Shown piece by piece: positions 43,942-53,481 of a stretch of 64,000 nucleotides of DNA. The position numbers and the translations under genes are program-made. The notes beneath the pieces were generated by a model, which saw only the letters and a list, made by a program, of their open reading frames with translations, had not been told where the DNA came from and did not search any database. The stretch's first letter is position 1. Each line of letters begins with the position of its first letter. This DNA is from BOG-908 sp965198915 (GTDB lineage Bacteria; Pseudomonadota; Alphaproteobacteria; Acetobacterales; Acetobacteraceae): contig CBDAQC010000001.1 of the NCBI GenBank assembly GCA_965198915.1, positions 186,001-250,000 of the forward strand. The letters run 5' to 3'.

Positions 43942-45047
43942 CCTACTGCTCCCAAGCCGGCCGCAAGCCGTTCCACCACGCCGGCCAGCGCGGCTGCGGC
44001 ATCGTCGGGCACCGTGCCCGCGGCAAGCTGCGCGGCCTGTGCCAATCTTGCAGGAGAGGCCAACAACGTCGCCAATTCCGTGGCCAGCCGGTCGGCGGTG
44101 AAATCGGCCTGGCGGATGATTGTGGCGCCGGTCAGCGCACGCGCGTTGGCGGCCTGGTGGTCATCGATCGCGGCGGGCAGGGGCACCAGGATCGAAGCCC
44201 GTCCGGCCACCGCGATTTCCGCGCAGGTTGAGGCGCCGGCACGCGAGACGACGAGGTTGGCGACGCGCAGGCGTTCCGCGACGTCTGCGAAGAACGGCGC
44301 CAGCTCCGCGGCCACGTTTGCGCGCGCATAGGCGGCGCGCACCCGATCCAGATCTTCCGCGCGGCATTGCTGCACGATGTGCAGCCGCGCGCGCAGTTCC
44401 TGGGGCAATGCCAGGATGGCGTCCGGCACGACGTCACTGAACACCCGGGCGCCCAGCGATCCGCCGAGCACGAGAAGCTCCAGACGCGCGCCCGGCATCA
44501 TCGGCGGCAGGCCGCGCAGGGCCTGGATGGCCGGCCGGACCGGATTGCCGGTGACCTGTGTTGCGATTCCTGCCGGCACGCGCATGGTTTCCGCAAAGCC
44601 GAGTGCAAGCAGGTCCGCGTGGCGCGCCAGGAAACGGTTGGCCCTGCCGAGCACGGCGTTCTGTTCCTGCAGCACGATGCGCGGCCGGCGCCGCATCAGG
44701 CGCGTGGCCAATATCGGCGGCACCGACGGGTAGCCGCCGAATCCCACGACCACTGCTGCGTCCAGTCCGGAAAGGATAGAGCGGGCCTGCAAGGTTCCTG
44801 CCGCCAGCGACAGCATGGAGGATGCCGCACGCGTGACGCCGCGCCCGGCGAGTCCGCTGCCTTTCAGGACGTGACATTCGCGGCCGGCGAAGACCGGGCT
44901 TTGCAGCACGCCGGACCGCGTGTCCGTCATCAGCACGATGCGGTGCCCGCGCTTCACCAGAACCGTGGCCAAAGCTTCGGCCGGGAAGAAGTGTCCGCCT
45001 GTACCGCCGGCGGCGATCACGATCGGGCGCACCGATGGGCCTCTCAT
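43938..45047 (-). CDS. murG: Lipid II synthase MurG (GlcNAc transferase)
   Basis: 369 residues, GT-B fold. PIVIAAGGTGGHFFPAEALA at the N-terminus, VVGFGGYPSVP, LVLGGSLGARVFSDVVP and the C-terminal SRAGASTCAEIAVAGRASILVPLP. Transfers GlcNAc to lipid I at the inner membrane face. ATGA overlap with ftsW and murC. Confidence 0.96.
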   Translation of the reverse strand: MRGPSVRPIVIAAGGTGGHFFPAEALATVLVKRGHRIVLMTDTRSGVLQSPVFAGRECHVLKGSGLAGRGVTRAASSMLSLAAGTLQARSILSGLDAAVVVGFGGYPSVPPILATRLMRRRPRIVLQEQNAVLGRANRFLARHADLLALGFAETMRVPAGIATQVTGNPVRPAIQALRGLPPMMPGARLELLVLGGSLGARVFSDVVPDAILALPQELRARLHIVQQCRAEDLDRVRAAYARANVAAELAPFFADVAERLRVANLVVSRAGASTCAEIAVAGRASILVPLPAAIDDHQAANARALTGATIIRQADFTADRLATELATLLASPARLAQAAQLAAGTVPDDAAAALAGVVERLAAGLGAVG

Positions 45048-46165
45048 GACGGATCACCATGCGTGCGGCGCCGCGTCAGCGCGAGCAGCATGCCCATGCC
45101 CAAGGCGACCGATAGGGCGGAGCTGCCGCCATAGGAGATGAACGGCAGCGTCATGCCCTTTGTGGGTATCAAGTGGAGTGCGGAAGCCATGTTCACGAAA
45201 GCCTGCAGGCCGAAGCCGGTGACCAAGCCGGCGGCGGCAAGGATGACGAATTCGTCGCTTTCCTGCACCAGCCTGAGCAGGCCGCGCAGCACGATGAAGG
45301 CGAACACGCCAAGTATGGTCAGGCAGATCAGCAAGCCGAACTCCTCGCCGGCCACGGCGAACACGAAGTCTGCATGGGCGTCCGGCAGCAGGTCCTTCAC
45401 GCGCCCCTCGCCGGGGCCGCGCCCAAGCAGACCGCCATTGCCGAAAGCCTGCAGCGCGGTGTCCACCTGGTAATGGTCGCCGCTTTCGGGATGCAGGAAG
45501 CGCATGACCCTGCTGCGCACATGCGGGAACATGACGAATGCGCCGACCGCGGCGCCGGCCATGCTGAGCGCGCCGACACCGACGAAGGCCATGTTCATCC
45601 CGCCCACGAATAATTGGGCGAAGAACACCGCAGTGATGACCGTCAACATTCCGATATCGGGCTGGGACTTCAGCAGCATCAGGATCGCCCCGAACACGCC
45701 GAACGCCAGTATCACGCCGGGGAAGCCACGTGTCCTGCGCCCCTCGGTGAGCAGCCAGGCGGTGACCACGGCGAAGCACGGCTTGAGGAACTCGCTCGGC
45801 TGGATCGACATCCCCGGTATCGCGATCCACCGCCGCGCGCCCTTGATCTCGACGCCGTGCACGAGCGTGAGTGCGGTCAGCAGCATGGCGGCCACGCATC
45901 CCACGAGCGCCACGCGCCTGATGTTGCGCGGCGACAGCAGGGACACGGCAACGATGACCACGCCTGCCAGCGCCAGGAACACGACCTGCTTGGCGATGAA
46001 CACGTCACGCGACTGGTGTATCCGCTCGGCGACCGCGGGGCTGGCCGCGAGCACGAGCACGTAGCCGAAACCGATAAGGGCGGCGATGCAGAACAGCGTC
46101 CAGCGGTCGACCGTCCACCACCAGCGGCCGAGCACCGACTGGTCGGCGCGCGAGAATGTTGCCAT
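45044..46165 (-). CDS. ftsW: Lipid II polymerase FtsW (SEDS family)
   Basis: 373 residues with about ten membrane helices. Motifs: KGARRWIAIPGMSIQPSEFLKP, KSQPDIGM, HADFVFAVAGEEFGL and PTKGMTLPFISYGGSS. Polymerises glycan strands at the septum with FtsI. The start codon shares bases with the murD stop (TGATG). Confidence 0.95.
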   Translation of the reverse strand: MATFSRADQSVLGRWWWTVDRWTLFCIAALIGFGYVLVLAASPAVAERIHQSRDVFIAKQVVFLALAGVVIVAVSLLSPRNIRRVALVGCVAAMLLTALTLVHGVEIKGARRWIAIPGMSIQPSEFLKPCFAVVTAWLLTEGRRTRGFPGVILAFGVFGAILMLLKSQPDIGMLTVITAVFFAQLFVGGMNMAFVGVGALSMAGAAVGAFVMFPHVRSRVMRFLHPESGDHYQVDTALQAFGNGGLLGRGPGEGRVKDLLPDAHADFVFAVAGEEFGLLICLTILGVFAFIVLRGLLRLVQESDEFVILAAAGLVTGFGLQAFVNMASALHLIPTKGMTLPFISYGGSSALSVALGMGMLLALTRRRTHGDPS

Positions 46166-47526
46166 CAGGAATGCCCTCCCAAGGCGCGCGCCAGTTCGGC
46201 GAAGCGCGTGCCGCGTGACTCGAAGCCGGAGAACTGGTCGAAACTGGCGCAAGCCGGCGAGAGCAGGACAGTGTCCACGCCGATCGCCTTTGCCGCGGAC
46301 AGCGCGGCGGGCACGGCCTGCTCGAGGCCGTCCATGACACGGTAGCTGATGCCTTGCGACTTCAGGGTTTCCGCGAAAAGCGGAGCATCTCGGCCGATCA
46401 ACAAAGCCTCCCCAACCCGCCCGAGCAGCCCATCCAGTTCCGCGATGCCGCCGGCTTTTGCGATGCCGCCGGCGATCCAGACGACTCGCTTGTAGCATGC
46501 AAGCGCACGGCCTGTGGCGTCGGCGTTCGTCGCCTTGCTGTCATTGATGAAGCGTATGCCGTCCACGGTGGCCACGAGTTCCTGCCTGTGTGCCAGACCG
46601 GGAAAGGAGATTATCGCGTCGGCAACGTCCTGCCTTGCTACGCCGAGTGCGCCGGCCAGCGCGGCCGCGGCGGCTGCGTTTTGCGCGTTGTGCTCGCCGG
46701 GAAGCGCATGCGCCGCGGCGAGATCGACGATGACGCCGATCCTGTCCTGCAACAGGCCGAACTCGCACCAGACATCGGCAGGATGGCGCCCGCTGATGCG
46801 TATCGCCTGCGGCAGGCTGTCCGCCACCGATGCGCCGTAGGCGTCGTCGATGCCGACCACGGCCACGTCACGCGCCTGCTGGCGCGCGAAGACCTGCCGC
46901 TTGGCCGCGAGGTAGCCTGCCATGTCGCCGTGGCGGTCCAGATGGTCCGGGCTGAGGTTGAGCAGGCAGGCCGCGTCGAAGCGCAGCGTTTCCAGCCGTT
47001 CCAGCATGTAGGAGGACATTTCCAACACGTACACGCCGGTATCGGGCAGCAGCGGCAGGCTCAGCGCGGCGGGCCCGAGGTTGGCGCCTGCCGCGTTGGG
47101 TATGCCCGCGCTACTCAGGATATGCGCCAGCAGCGCGGTCGTCGTGGACTTGCCGTTGGTTCCGGTGATGCCGACGAAGCGTGCCGCCGAAGAGCTGCCA
47201 CGCACCGCGCGATACAGCAGCTCGGCATCCGTCCAGATCGGGCGGCGCGCGGCGCGGGCGGCCGCCGCGATGCGGTGCGGCACCGGCAGCACGTGCGCGA
47301 TGCCCGGCGAGAGGATGAGCGCGTCGAAATCGCCGATGTCGGCAGCAGGATCCTGCACCACGAAGCCTTCGCGCGCCGCCGCTTCGCGCGCGAACGGCGC
47401 GTCGTCCCAGGCCACGACCGTGGCGCCCATGGCGGTGAGCGCACGCAAGGCCGCCAGACCCGCACGGCCGAGGCCCGCCACCGCGAAGCGCTTTCCGGCG
47501 AACACCTTGCTGGAAAAAGTGTTCAT
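46165..47526 (-). CDS. murD: UDP-N-acetylmuramoylalanine--D-glutamate ligase
   Basis: 453 residues. RFAVAGLGRAGLAALRAL, ATP loop GITGTNGKSTTTALLAH, NLSPDHLDRHG, INDSKATNADAT and the C-terminal LLSPACASFDQF. Adds D-Glu to the stem. Start overlaps the mraY stop (ATGA). Confidence 0.96.
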   Translation of the reverse strand: MNTFSSKVFAGKRFAVAGLGRAGLAALRALTAMGATVVAWDDAPFAREAAAREGFVVQDPAADIGDFDALILSPGIAHVLPVPHRIAAAARAARRPIWTDAELLYRAVRGSSSAARFVGITGTNGKSTTTALLAHILSSAGIPNAAGANLGPAALSLPLLPDTGVYVLEMSSYMLERLETLRFDAACLLNLSPDHLDRHGDMAGYLAAKRQVFARQQARDVAVVGIDDAYGASVADSLPQAIRISGRHPADVWCEFGLLQDRIGVIVDLAAAHALPGEHNAQNAAAAAALAGALGVARQDVADAIISFPGLAHRQELVATVDGIRFINDSKATNADATGRALACYKRVVWIAGGIAKAGGIAELDGLLGRVGEALLIGRDAPLFAETLKSQGISYRVMDGLEQAVPAALSAAKAIGVDTVLLSPACASFDQFSGFESRGTRFAELARALGGHS

Positions 47527-48608
47527 CGTATTTTCAACGTGGCGAGGCTGACCAGCGCCAGGATCATCGAGACGATCCAGAACCGGATGACGATGGTGGG
47601 TTCCGCCCAGCCTTTCTTCTCGAAATGGTGGTGCAGCGGCGCCATCAGGAACACGCGCCGTCCCGTGCGCTTGAACCAGAACACCTGTATTATCACGGAG
47701 ACGGTCTCGACGACGAACAGGCCGCCGGCGATCATCAGGACGATCTCGTGCTTGGTGGCGACAGCCACGCCGGCGAGCGCGCCGCCCAGCGCCAGGCTTC
47801 CCGTGTCCCCCATGAACACCGCCGCGGGCGGCGCGTTGAACCACAGGAATCCCATGCCGGCGCCGACGATGGCGGCGCAGAACACCGCGAGTTCGCCCAC
47901 GTCCGGGATGTGGTTCAGTTGGAGGTAGTCGGCGAAGACCCTGTTGCCGACGAGATAGGCGATGAGCGCGAAGACGGTGGCCACGATTATCGTGGGCACG
48001 GTTGCGAGACCGTCCAGCCCGTCTGTCAGGTTGACGGCGTTGCTGCTGCCGACGAGGACGAACATGCCGAACAGCGGAAACAGGAAACCGAGCTGCAGCA
48101 AGGCGCCCTTGAACACCGGGACGGCCAGGCTGGTGCCGAGCGTGCCGCCGGTCAGATGCGCGATCCAGGCCGCCGTCAGCAATCCTATCGATAATTGCAC
48201 GACCAGCTTGCCGCGCGCGGAGACGCCTTTCGTGTTGCGCCGTGACAGTTTCAGGTAGTCGTCGGCGAAGCCGATGGCGCCGTAGCCCAGGGTGCAGAAC
48301 AGCACTGCCCAGACATAGCCGCTGCGCAGATCGGCCCAGAGCAGGGTGCTCGTCGTCATCGCCGCCAGGATCAGCACGCCGCCCATCGTGGGCGTGCCTT
48401 TCTTCTCGAGCAGATGCCGCTCCGGCCCGTCATCGCGTATCGGCTGGCCGCCGCGCTGGACGGATTTCAGCCAGCGTATCACCCGCGGCCCGAGCCAGAA
48501 GCAGATGACCAGCGATGTCAGGCAGGCCGCGCCGGAACGGAACGTCTGATAGCGGAACAGGTTGAAGGCGGAAAAATCGACGGCGTAGAGATGGAGCAGA
48601 TACAGCAT
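47523..48608 (-). CDS. mraY: Phospho-N-acetylmuramoyl-pentapeptide transferase
   Basis: 361 residues, ten membrane helices. GTPTMGGVLIL, GFADDYLK (catalytic Asp pair), NAVNLTDGLDGLA, FMGDTGSLALGG and APLHHHFEKKGW. Makes lipid I from undecaprenyl phosphate. Start shares bases with the murF stop (TGATG). Confidence 0.97.
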   Translation of the reverse strand: MLYLLHLYAVDFSAFNLFRYQTFRSGAACLTSLVICFWLGPRVIRWLKSVQRGGQPIRDDGPERHLLEKKGTPTMGGVLILAAMTTSTLLWADLRSGYVWAVLFCTLGYGAIGFADDYLKLSRRNTKGVSARGKLVVQLSIGLLTAAWIAHLTGGTLGTSLAVPVFKGALLQLGFLFPLFGMFVLVGSSNAVNLTDGLDGLATVPTIIVATVFALIAYLVGNRVFADYLQLNHIPDVGELAVFCAAIVGAGMGFLWFNAPPAAVFMGDTGSLALGGALAGVAVATKHEIVLMIAGGLFVVETVSVIIQVFWFKRTGRRVFLMAPLHHHFEKKGWAEPTIVIRFWIVSMILALVSLATLKIR

Positions 48609-49936
48609 CAGCTCCCTCCCATCGCATCGACGATCACGCGCATCCTGCTTCCCAGGCTGCCCTTCACCAGCACGGCGTCACCCGGGCGCAAATCCCTGCG
48701 CACGATAGGCGCCAGCGCCGCGCTGTCTGCGGCGTGCGCGCCGCGGCGGCTTTCATCTGTCGCATCGTAGAGGAACTTCATCGAGGGACCGCATGTGTAG
48801 AGCGCGTCCACCGAGTCGGCCACCGGGCCCGCGAGGTTTTCGTGTTCCTCGCGCGAGAACTCGCCCAGTTCGAGCATGTCGCCCAGCACTGCCACGCGGC
48901 GCTGCGCCGGCGTCAGCTTCAGCACCGCGAGTGCGGCCCGGACGGACGCGCCCGACGCGTTGTAGCTTTCGTCGAGCAAAGTCGCCTGGCCGCCCATGAT
49001 ACGCTGTCTTGCACCCCTGCCGCCGACCGGCCGGAAGGCTTCCAGCGCCGCGGCGCCGCGCTTCACGTCGGCGCCGAGTTCGCGCGCCGCGGTGAGCGCC
49101 GCGCAGGCGTTCATCACCATGTGGCGTCCTGGCGCGGCCAGGCGTATTTCGACGCCGTCGAAGAGGAATGAGCTTGCCGCGTCATCTTCGGCGAGCATCT
49201 CGACATCGGCTGCGCTGAACCAGGCGACGCGGCGGCCGGATGCACCTGCGGCCAGGCGGTGTGCCCAGGGCGAGTCGGCGGGCAGCACGACACAGCCGCC
49301 TTGCAACACGCCTTGCGCCACGCTGGCCTTTTCGTCAGCGATGGCTTCCAGACTGCCCATGTGGCCGATATGCGCGGCCTCCACCGAGGTGACGACGGCC
49401 ACGTCGGGTCCGGCCAGAAGCGACAGCGGCGCCACTTCGCCGGGATGGTTCATGCCGATCTCGACGACGCCATAATCACCATCGGGCGGCAGCCGTGCCA
49501 GGGTCAGCGGCACGCCCCAATGGTTGTTGTAGCTGGCGACGCTCGCCTGCGTGCGGCCGGACGCGGCCAGCACCAGGCGGAGCATCTCCTTCGTCGTGGT
49601 CTTGCCGACGCTGCCGGTGATTGCGGCGACGGATCCGGTGAAACGCTGCCTGCCGAACGCGCCGAGCGCCGTCAGTCCCGCAAGTGTGTCGCCCACGACG
49701 AGCAGGCTGGCGTCTTCCGGCAGATCGTGCGGCCGGTGCACCATGGCGCCCGCGGCCCCTTTGGCGACGGCGTCAGCGACATGGGCGTGACCGTCCCCAT
49801 GATCGGTCTGCAACGCCACGAACAGGTCGCCGGGCTGCAGCGTGCGCGTGTCTATGGAGACGCCGCCGGCATGAAACGGCACCGTCATCGTGCCGGCCGA
49901 TGCGTGCATCAGGTCGTCGGCGGAAAACAGCGTCAT
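48608..49936 (-). CDS. murF: UDP-MurNAc-tripeptide--D-Ala-D-Ala ligase
   Basis: 442 residues from the ATG at 49936 (a TTG six codons upstream is possible). ITGSVGKTTTKEMLRLVL, NNHWGVPLTL, GMNHPGEVAPLS and LLDESYNASGASV. Adds D-Ala-D-Ala. Preceded by 85 bases without a gene after murE, the largest gap in the mur part of the cluster, so an internal promoter is possible. Confidence 0.95.
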   Translation of the reverse strand: MTLFSADDLMHASAGTMTVPFHAGGVSIDTRTLQPGDLFVALQTDHGDGHAHVADAVAKGAAGAMVHRPHDLPEDASLLVVGDTLAGLTALGAFGRQRFTGSVAAITGSVGKTTTKEMLRLVLAASGRTQASVASYNNHWGVPLTLARLPPDGDYGVVEIGMNHPGEVAPLSLLAGPDVAVVTSVEAAHIGHMGSLEAIADEKASVAQGVLQGGCVVLPADSPWAHRLAAGASGRRVAWFSAADVEMLAEDDAASSFLFDGVEIRLAAPGRHMVMNACAALTAARELGADVKRGAAALEAFRPVGGRGARQRIMGGQATLLDESYNASGASVRAALAVLKLTPAQRRVAVLGDMLELGEFSREEHENLAGPVADSVDALYTCGPSMKFLYDATDESRRGAHAADSAALAPIVRRDLRPGDAVLVKGSLGSRMRVIVDAMGGS

Positions 49937-50021
49937 GCCCGGTGCCGGACGCAAATCCGCTGTCTGGGAGCACAGGTTCTGCGGTCCCTTCCTGCCGGAG
50001 CGTACTTCCTGCCGCCGGCCG

Positions 50022-51482
50022 TCACGCCACCGCCGCCAGACGACGTATCACCCCGACATCATCGAACGGCAGCATCGTGGAGCCTACGACCTGTCCCTGC
50101 TCGTGGCCCTTGCCGGCGACGACGAGCACGTCGCCCGCACGCAATGCGGCTAGTCCAGCGGCAATCGCCGTCTCGCGGTCGCCGATCTCGATGGCACCCG
50201 GGCAGCCGGCCAATATGGATGCGCGTATCGCGGCCGGATCTTCCCGCCTCGGGTTGTCGTCCGTCACGATCGGCACGTCCGCCAGCCGGCAAACCTCCTG
50301 GCCCATCAAGGCGCGTTTACCGGGGTCGCGGTCGCCGCCGGCGCCGAACACGCAGACGATCCGCCGCCCGTGCGGGCGCAGCGACTGCAGCACGCGGTGC
50401 AGCGCGTCCGGCGTGTGCGCGTAATCCACATAGGCTGCCGCCTGGTTCGGCAGCGTCGCCGCAAGCTCCATGCGTCCGCGCACGCCGGTGAGCTGTCCCA
50501 GCGCGCCGAGTGCGTCGGGCGCGCCGCTCGCCTGCGCCAATGCCGCCGCCATCAGGGCGTTGTCCGCCTGGAAGCGGCCGGGCAAGGCGATTTCGACCTC
50601 GATACGCGCGCCATCGGCCGCGATCACCAAAGCCTGGCCGTGCGGCAGGGGAGATGCCGAGAGCAGACGCAAATCGGCGCCGCGTTCGCCGACGCTGCGC
50701 AGCACCAGGCGGCGGGAGATCACCGCGCCGTGCACCGCATCGAGCGTGTCTGCGTCCATGTCCGCGTTCACCACCGCCACACCACGCGCGGGCAGCAATT
50801 CGGCGAACAGGCGCAGCTTGGCTTGCCGGTAGGCTTGCAGCGAGCCGTGATAGTCCAGATGGTCACGCGTGAGGTTGCTGAACCCGGCTGCGGTCAGCCG
50901 CACGCCGTCTAGCCGGTATTGATGCAGTCCGTGGCTGGACGCTTCCAGGGCCACGTGCTGCACGCCGTCCTGTGCCAGCTCCGCCATCAGGCGGGCGAGT
51001 TCCACCGGCCCCGGCGTGGTCAGGCCGCCGCCGCCGGCGACACCCGGCGCCACCAGCCCCAACGTCCCCAGGCTGGCCGCGCGCAATCCGGCCAGGTGCC
51101 ACAACTGGCGGACGAAATCGACCGTGCTGGTTTTTCCGTTCGTGCCCGTTACCGCCACGATCTTTTCCGGGGCGGCGCCGGCATGCGAGGCCGCCATCAG
51201 CGCCAAGGCGCGACGCGGCTCGGCGCAATGCAGGAACGGCCGCTCCGGCACGTCCTCCGGCCACTGCACGTCCTCGCGCGCCAGGACGGCGACGGCACCA
51301 CGCGACACCGCGTCCGCAATGTAGCCGGCGCCGTCCGCAGAGACGCCGGATACCGCCACGAATAGGCTGCCCGAGCGCACGCACCTGCTGTCCGCCGTCA
51401 CCCCGGTGATCGCCAGGCCGCGAAACCACGGGTCGACGCCGCGCAGGCGGGCCGCGGCCGCCAGGTCAGCGAGCGATCGCAA
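50022..51482 (-). CDS. murE: UDP-MurNAc-tripeptide synthetase (meso-DAP-adding)
   Basis: 486 residues from a TTG start at 51482, which has GGAGGG 5 bases upstream, a strong ribosome site inside the end of ftsI; the two genes overlap by 17 bases. ATP loop VTGTNGKTSTVDF (111-123), LEASSHGLHQYRLDG, and the DDNPRRED motif that signals meso-diaminopimelate as substrate. No in-frame ATG near this position gives a sensible N-terminus. Confidence 0.94.
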   Translation of the reverse strand: MRSLADLAAAARLRGVDPWFRGLAITGVTADSRCVRSGSLFVAVSGVSADGAGYIADAVSRGAVAVLAREDVQWPEDVPERPFLHCAEPRRALALMAASHAGAAPEKIVAVTGTNGKTSTVDFVRQLWHLAGLRAASLGTLGLVAPGVAGGGGLTTPGPVELARLMAELAQDGVQHVALEASSHGLHQYRLDGVRLTAAGFSNLTRDHLDYHGSLQAYRQAKLRLFAELLPARGVAVVNADMDADTLDAVHGAVISRRLVLRSVGERGADLRLLSASPLPHGQALVIAADGARIEVEIALPGRFQADNALMAAALAQASGAPDALGALGQLTGVRGRMELAATLPNQAAAYVDYAHTPDALHRVLQSLRPHGRRIVCVFGAGGDRDPGKRALMGQEVCRLADVPIVTDDNPRREDPAAIRASILAGCPGAIEIGDRETAIAAGLAALRAGDVLVVAGKGHEQGQVVGSTMLPFDDVGVIRRLAAVA

Positions 51483-53481
51483 CGTTGCCCTCCGGCGGCA
51501 CGGGCACGCGCAAGGAGGCTTCGTGGCGCAGCGCCACCATGTCACGCCGCGGCGGGGTGGCGGGCGGCATGGCGACCACGGCGGGCGGGGCAGGCGGCTC
51601 CAGCGGGGAGCCGGTGCCGGTCGGCTCGCCGCTGCCGTGTGCGGGCTGCATCGGTATCGCCAGGCTCGCCTGTATTTCCTGCATGTTGGCGATGTCCGGG
51701 AACAGGCCGAGCATCGGTGCTATGCGCGCGATGACGCGCCCGGCACCCGGCGCGCTCACCGCACCCGCGGTCGCGTAGCCGCCGGTCTCCTTGTTGCCGA
51801 CCGGCTCGTCCAGCATGAAATACACCGCGTAGCGCGGCGCGTTCATCGGGAACACGCTCATGAACGCGCTGACGTTGGCGTGTTTCTTGTAGCCGTGCGC
51901 ACCGACTTTCTCGGCGGTGCCGGTCTTGCCGCCGACGAAGTAGCCGGGGATGTCGGCGGGCTTGCCGTAGCCGTCGGTCACCACCAGGCGCATCATCTTG
52001 CGTATCGTGTTGCTGGTGGACAGGTTCATGATGCGCCGGCCTTCCGGTGGCGGGTCGGCGGGGTCATGCGCCAGGATCGTGGGCTGCAGCACCACGCCGC
52101 CATTGGCGAGCGCCGCCGTGCCGCGCACCACGTGCAGGGGGGAGACGGCGATGCCGTGGCCGAAGCCCACCGTCATCGTGGTGGCCTCTTTCCAGTTGGC
52201 GCGCGGCGGCACGATGGGAAAGCCCGCTTCGGGCAGCTCGATGCCGACCTTGCGCATCATCCCCATCGCCTGCAGCCAGATCTGCTGCTTTTGCGCACCC
52301 ACGCCCAGCGCCACGTGCGCGGCCCCCAGGTTAGAGGAATAGGCGAGCACTTCGGGCAGGTACAGGAAGCGGTGCTTGCCCTTGTAGTCCACGATGGTGA
52401 ACCGGCCGATATGAATATTGTGCGCCGCGTCGAACTGGTCCCAGATATGGGCGGTGCCGAAATCCATCGCCATCGCCGCGGTCTGCAGCTTGAACGTGCT
52501 GCCCGGCTCGAACATGCCGGTCACCGCGCGGTTGAAACGGTCGTCGGGCGGCGTCTCACCGAACTGGTTGGCGTCGTAATCGGGCAGGCTGACCATGGCG
52601 ATCACTTCGCCGGTGCGCACGTCCATGACGATGCCGCAGGCGCCGATCGCCTGGAACTCCTCCTTGGATTTCTCCAGCTCCTCGCGCATCACGCCCTGCA
52701 CGCGCACGTCGATGGACAGGCGCAGCGGTTCCTGGACGCTCTCCAGCCGGTGGTCGAAGGCGCGCTCCACGCCGGCGACACCGTGGCTGTCCACGTCCAC
52801 GCCGCCCAGCACCTGGGCGGCCACGCGTCCCAGCGGATAGCGGCGTTTCTCGCCCGGCTGGAAATACACGCCCGGAATGCCCAGCGCGTTGATCGCCAGT
52901 TCCTCGTTCGGCGTGATCTGGCGTTCCAGATAGACGAACTGCTTGGCCGAGGCGAGGCGCGCGGCGGCCTGCTTCTCGTCCAGCCGGGGCAGCACGCTTT
53001 TCAGCTTGTGCGCCGCCTCCGCGGTGTCGATCATCTCTTTCGGATTGGCGAACAAGCCTGCCGTGGGCAGCGAGATCGCCAATATCTCGCCGTTGCGGTC
53101 CAGGATGGTGGCGCGGGTGTGTGGCGCGCCGGCGGCCAGCGGCACGGTGTCCGGCGTGTCCGGGCCGGGGTCGTTGGGCACCAGCGGGCGCATTTCCGCC
53201 TTGCTCGGCGCCATGGGGAACATCACGGTGGCGCTGGTCAGCTTGCCGGCCACCGCGCCGAACAGCAGGAAGAAGCCGCCGGCGGTGAACACCAGCCGGT
53301 TGCGCGTCCTGTCCAGTGCGGCACGCCGCGCCAGGTCCGGCGCGGTGATGCGCACCGTCTCCATGCGCGGCATGGACGCGCCGGCGCCGGGCGCGCCGCG
53401 CATGCGCGCGGCTTCCGTGCCGCGCCGGCGGGCGGGCGGCGGCGCGTCGGCTTGCGGCGGGCGGGGCGGCTGGGTGGTCAT
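51466..53481 (-). CDS. ftsI: Penicillin-binding protein 3 (division transpeptidase)
   Basis: 671 residues. A Pro/Arg-rich cytoplasmic start, one membrane helix near 63-80, pedestal domain, then the transpeptidase with S328-T-F-K331, S382-S-N384 and K519-T-G521. Long Pro-rich C-terminal tail (about 620-671). Cross-links septal peptidoglycan with FtsW. Start overlaps the ftsL stop (ATGA). Confidence 0.96.
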   Translation of the reverse strand: MTTQPPRPPQADAPPPARRRGTEAARMRGAPGAGASMPRMETVRITAPDLARRAALDRTRNRLVFTAGGFFLLFGAVAGKLTSATVMFPMAPSKAEMRPLVPNDPGPDTPDTVPLAAGAPHTRATILDRNGEILAISLPTAGLFANPKEMIDTAEAAHKLKSVLPRLDEKQAAARLASAKQFVYLERQITPNEELAINALGIPGVYFQPGEKRRYPLGRVAAQVLGGVDVDSHGVAGVERAFDHRLESVQEPLRLSIDVRVQGVMREELEKSKEEFQAIGACGIVMDVRTGEVIAMVSLPDYDANQFGETPPDDRFNRAVTGMFEPGSTFKLQTAAMAMDFGTAHIWDQFDAAHNIHIGRFTIVDYKGKHRFLYLPEVLAYSSNLGAAHVALGVGAQKQQIWLQAMGMMRKVGIELPEAGFPIVPPRANWKEATTMTVGFGHGIAVSPLHVVRGTAALANGGVVLQPTILAHDPADPPPEGRRIMNLSTSNTIRKMMRLVVTDGYGKPADIPGYFVGGKTGTAEKVGAHGYKKHANVSAFMSVFPMNAPRYAVYFMLDEPVGNKETGGYATAGAVSAPGAGRVIARIAPMLGLFPDIANMQEIQASLAIPMQPAHGSGEPTGTGSPLEPPAPPAVVAMPPATPPRRDMVALRHEASLRVPVPPEGNVAIAR

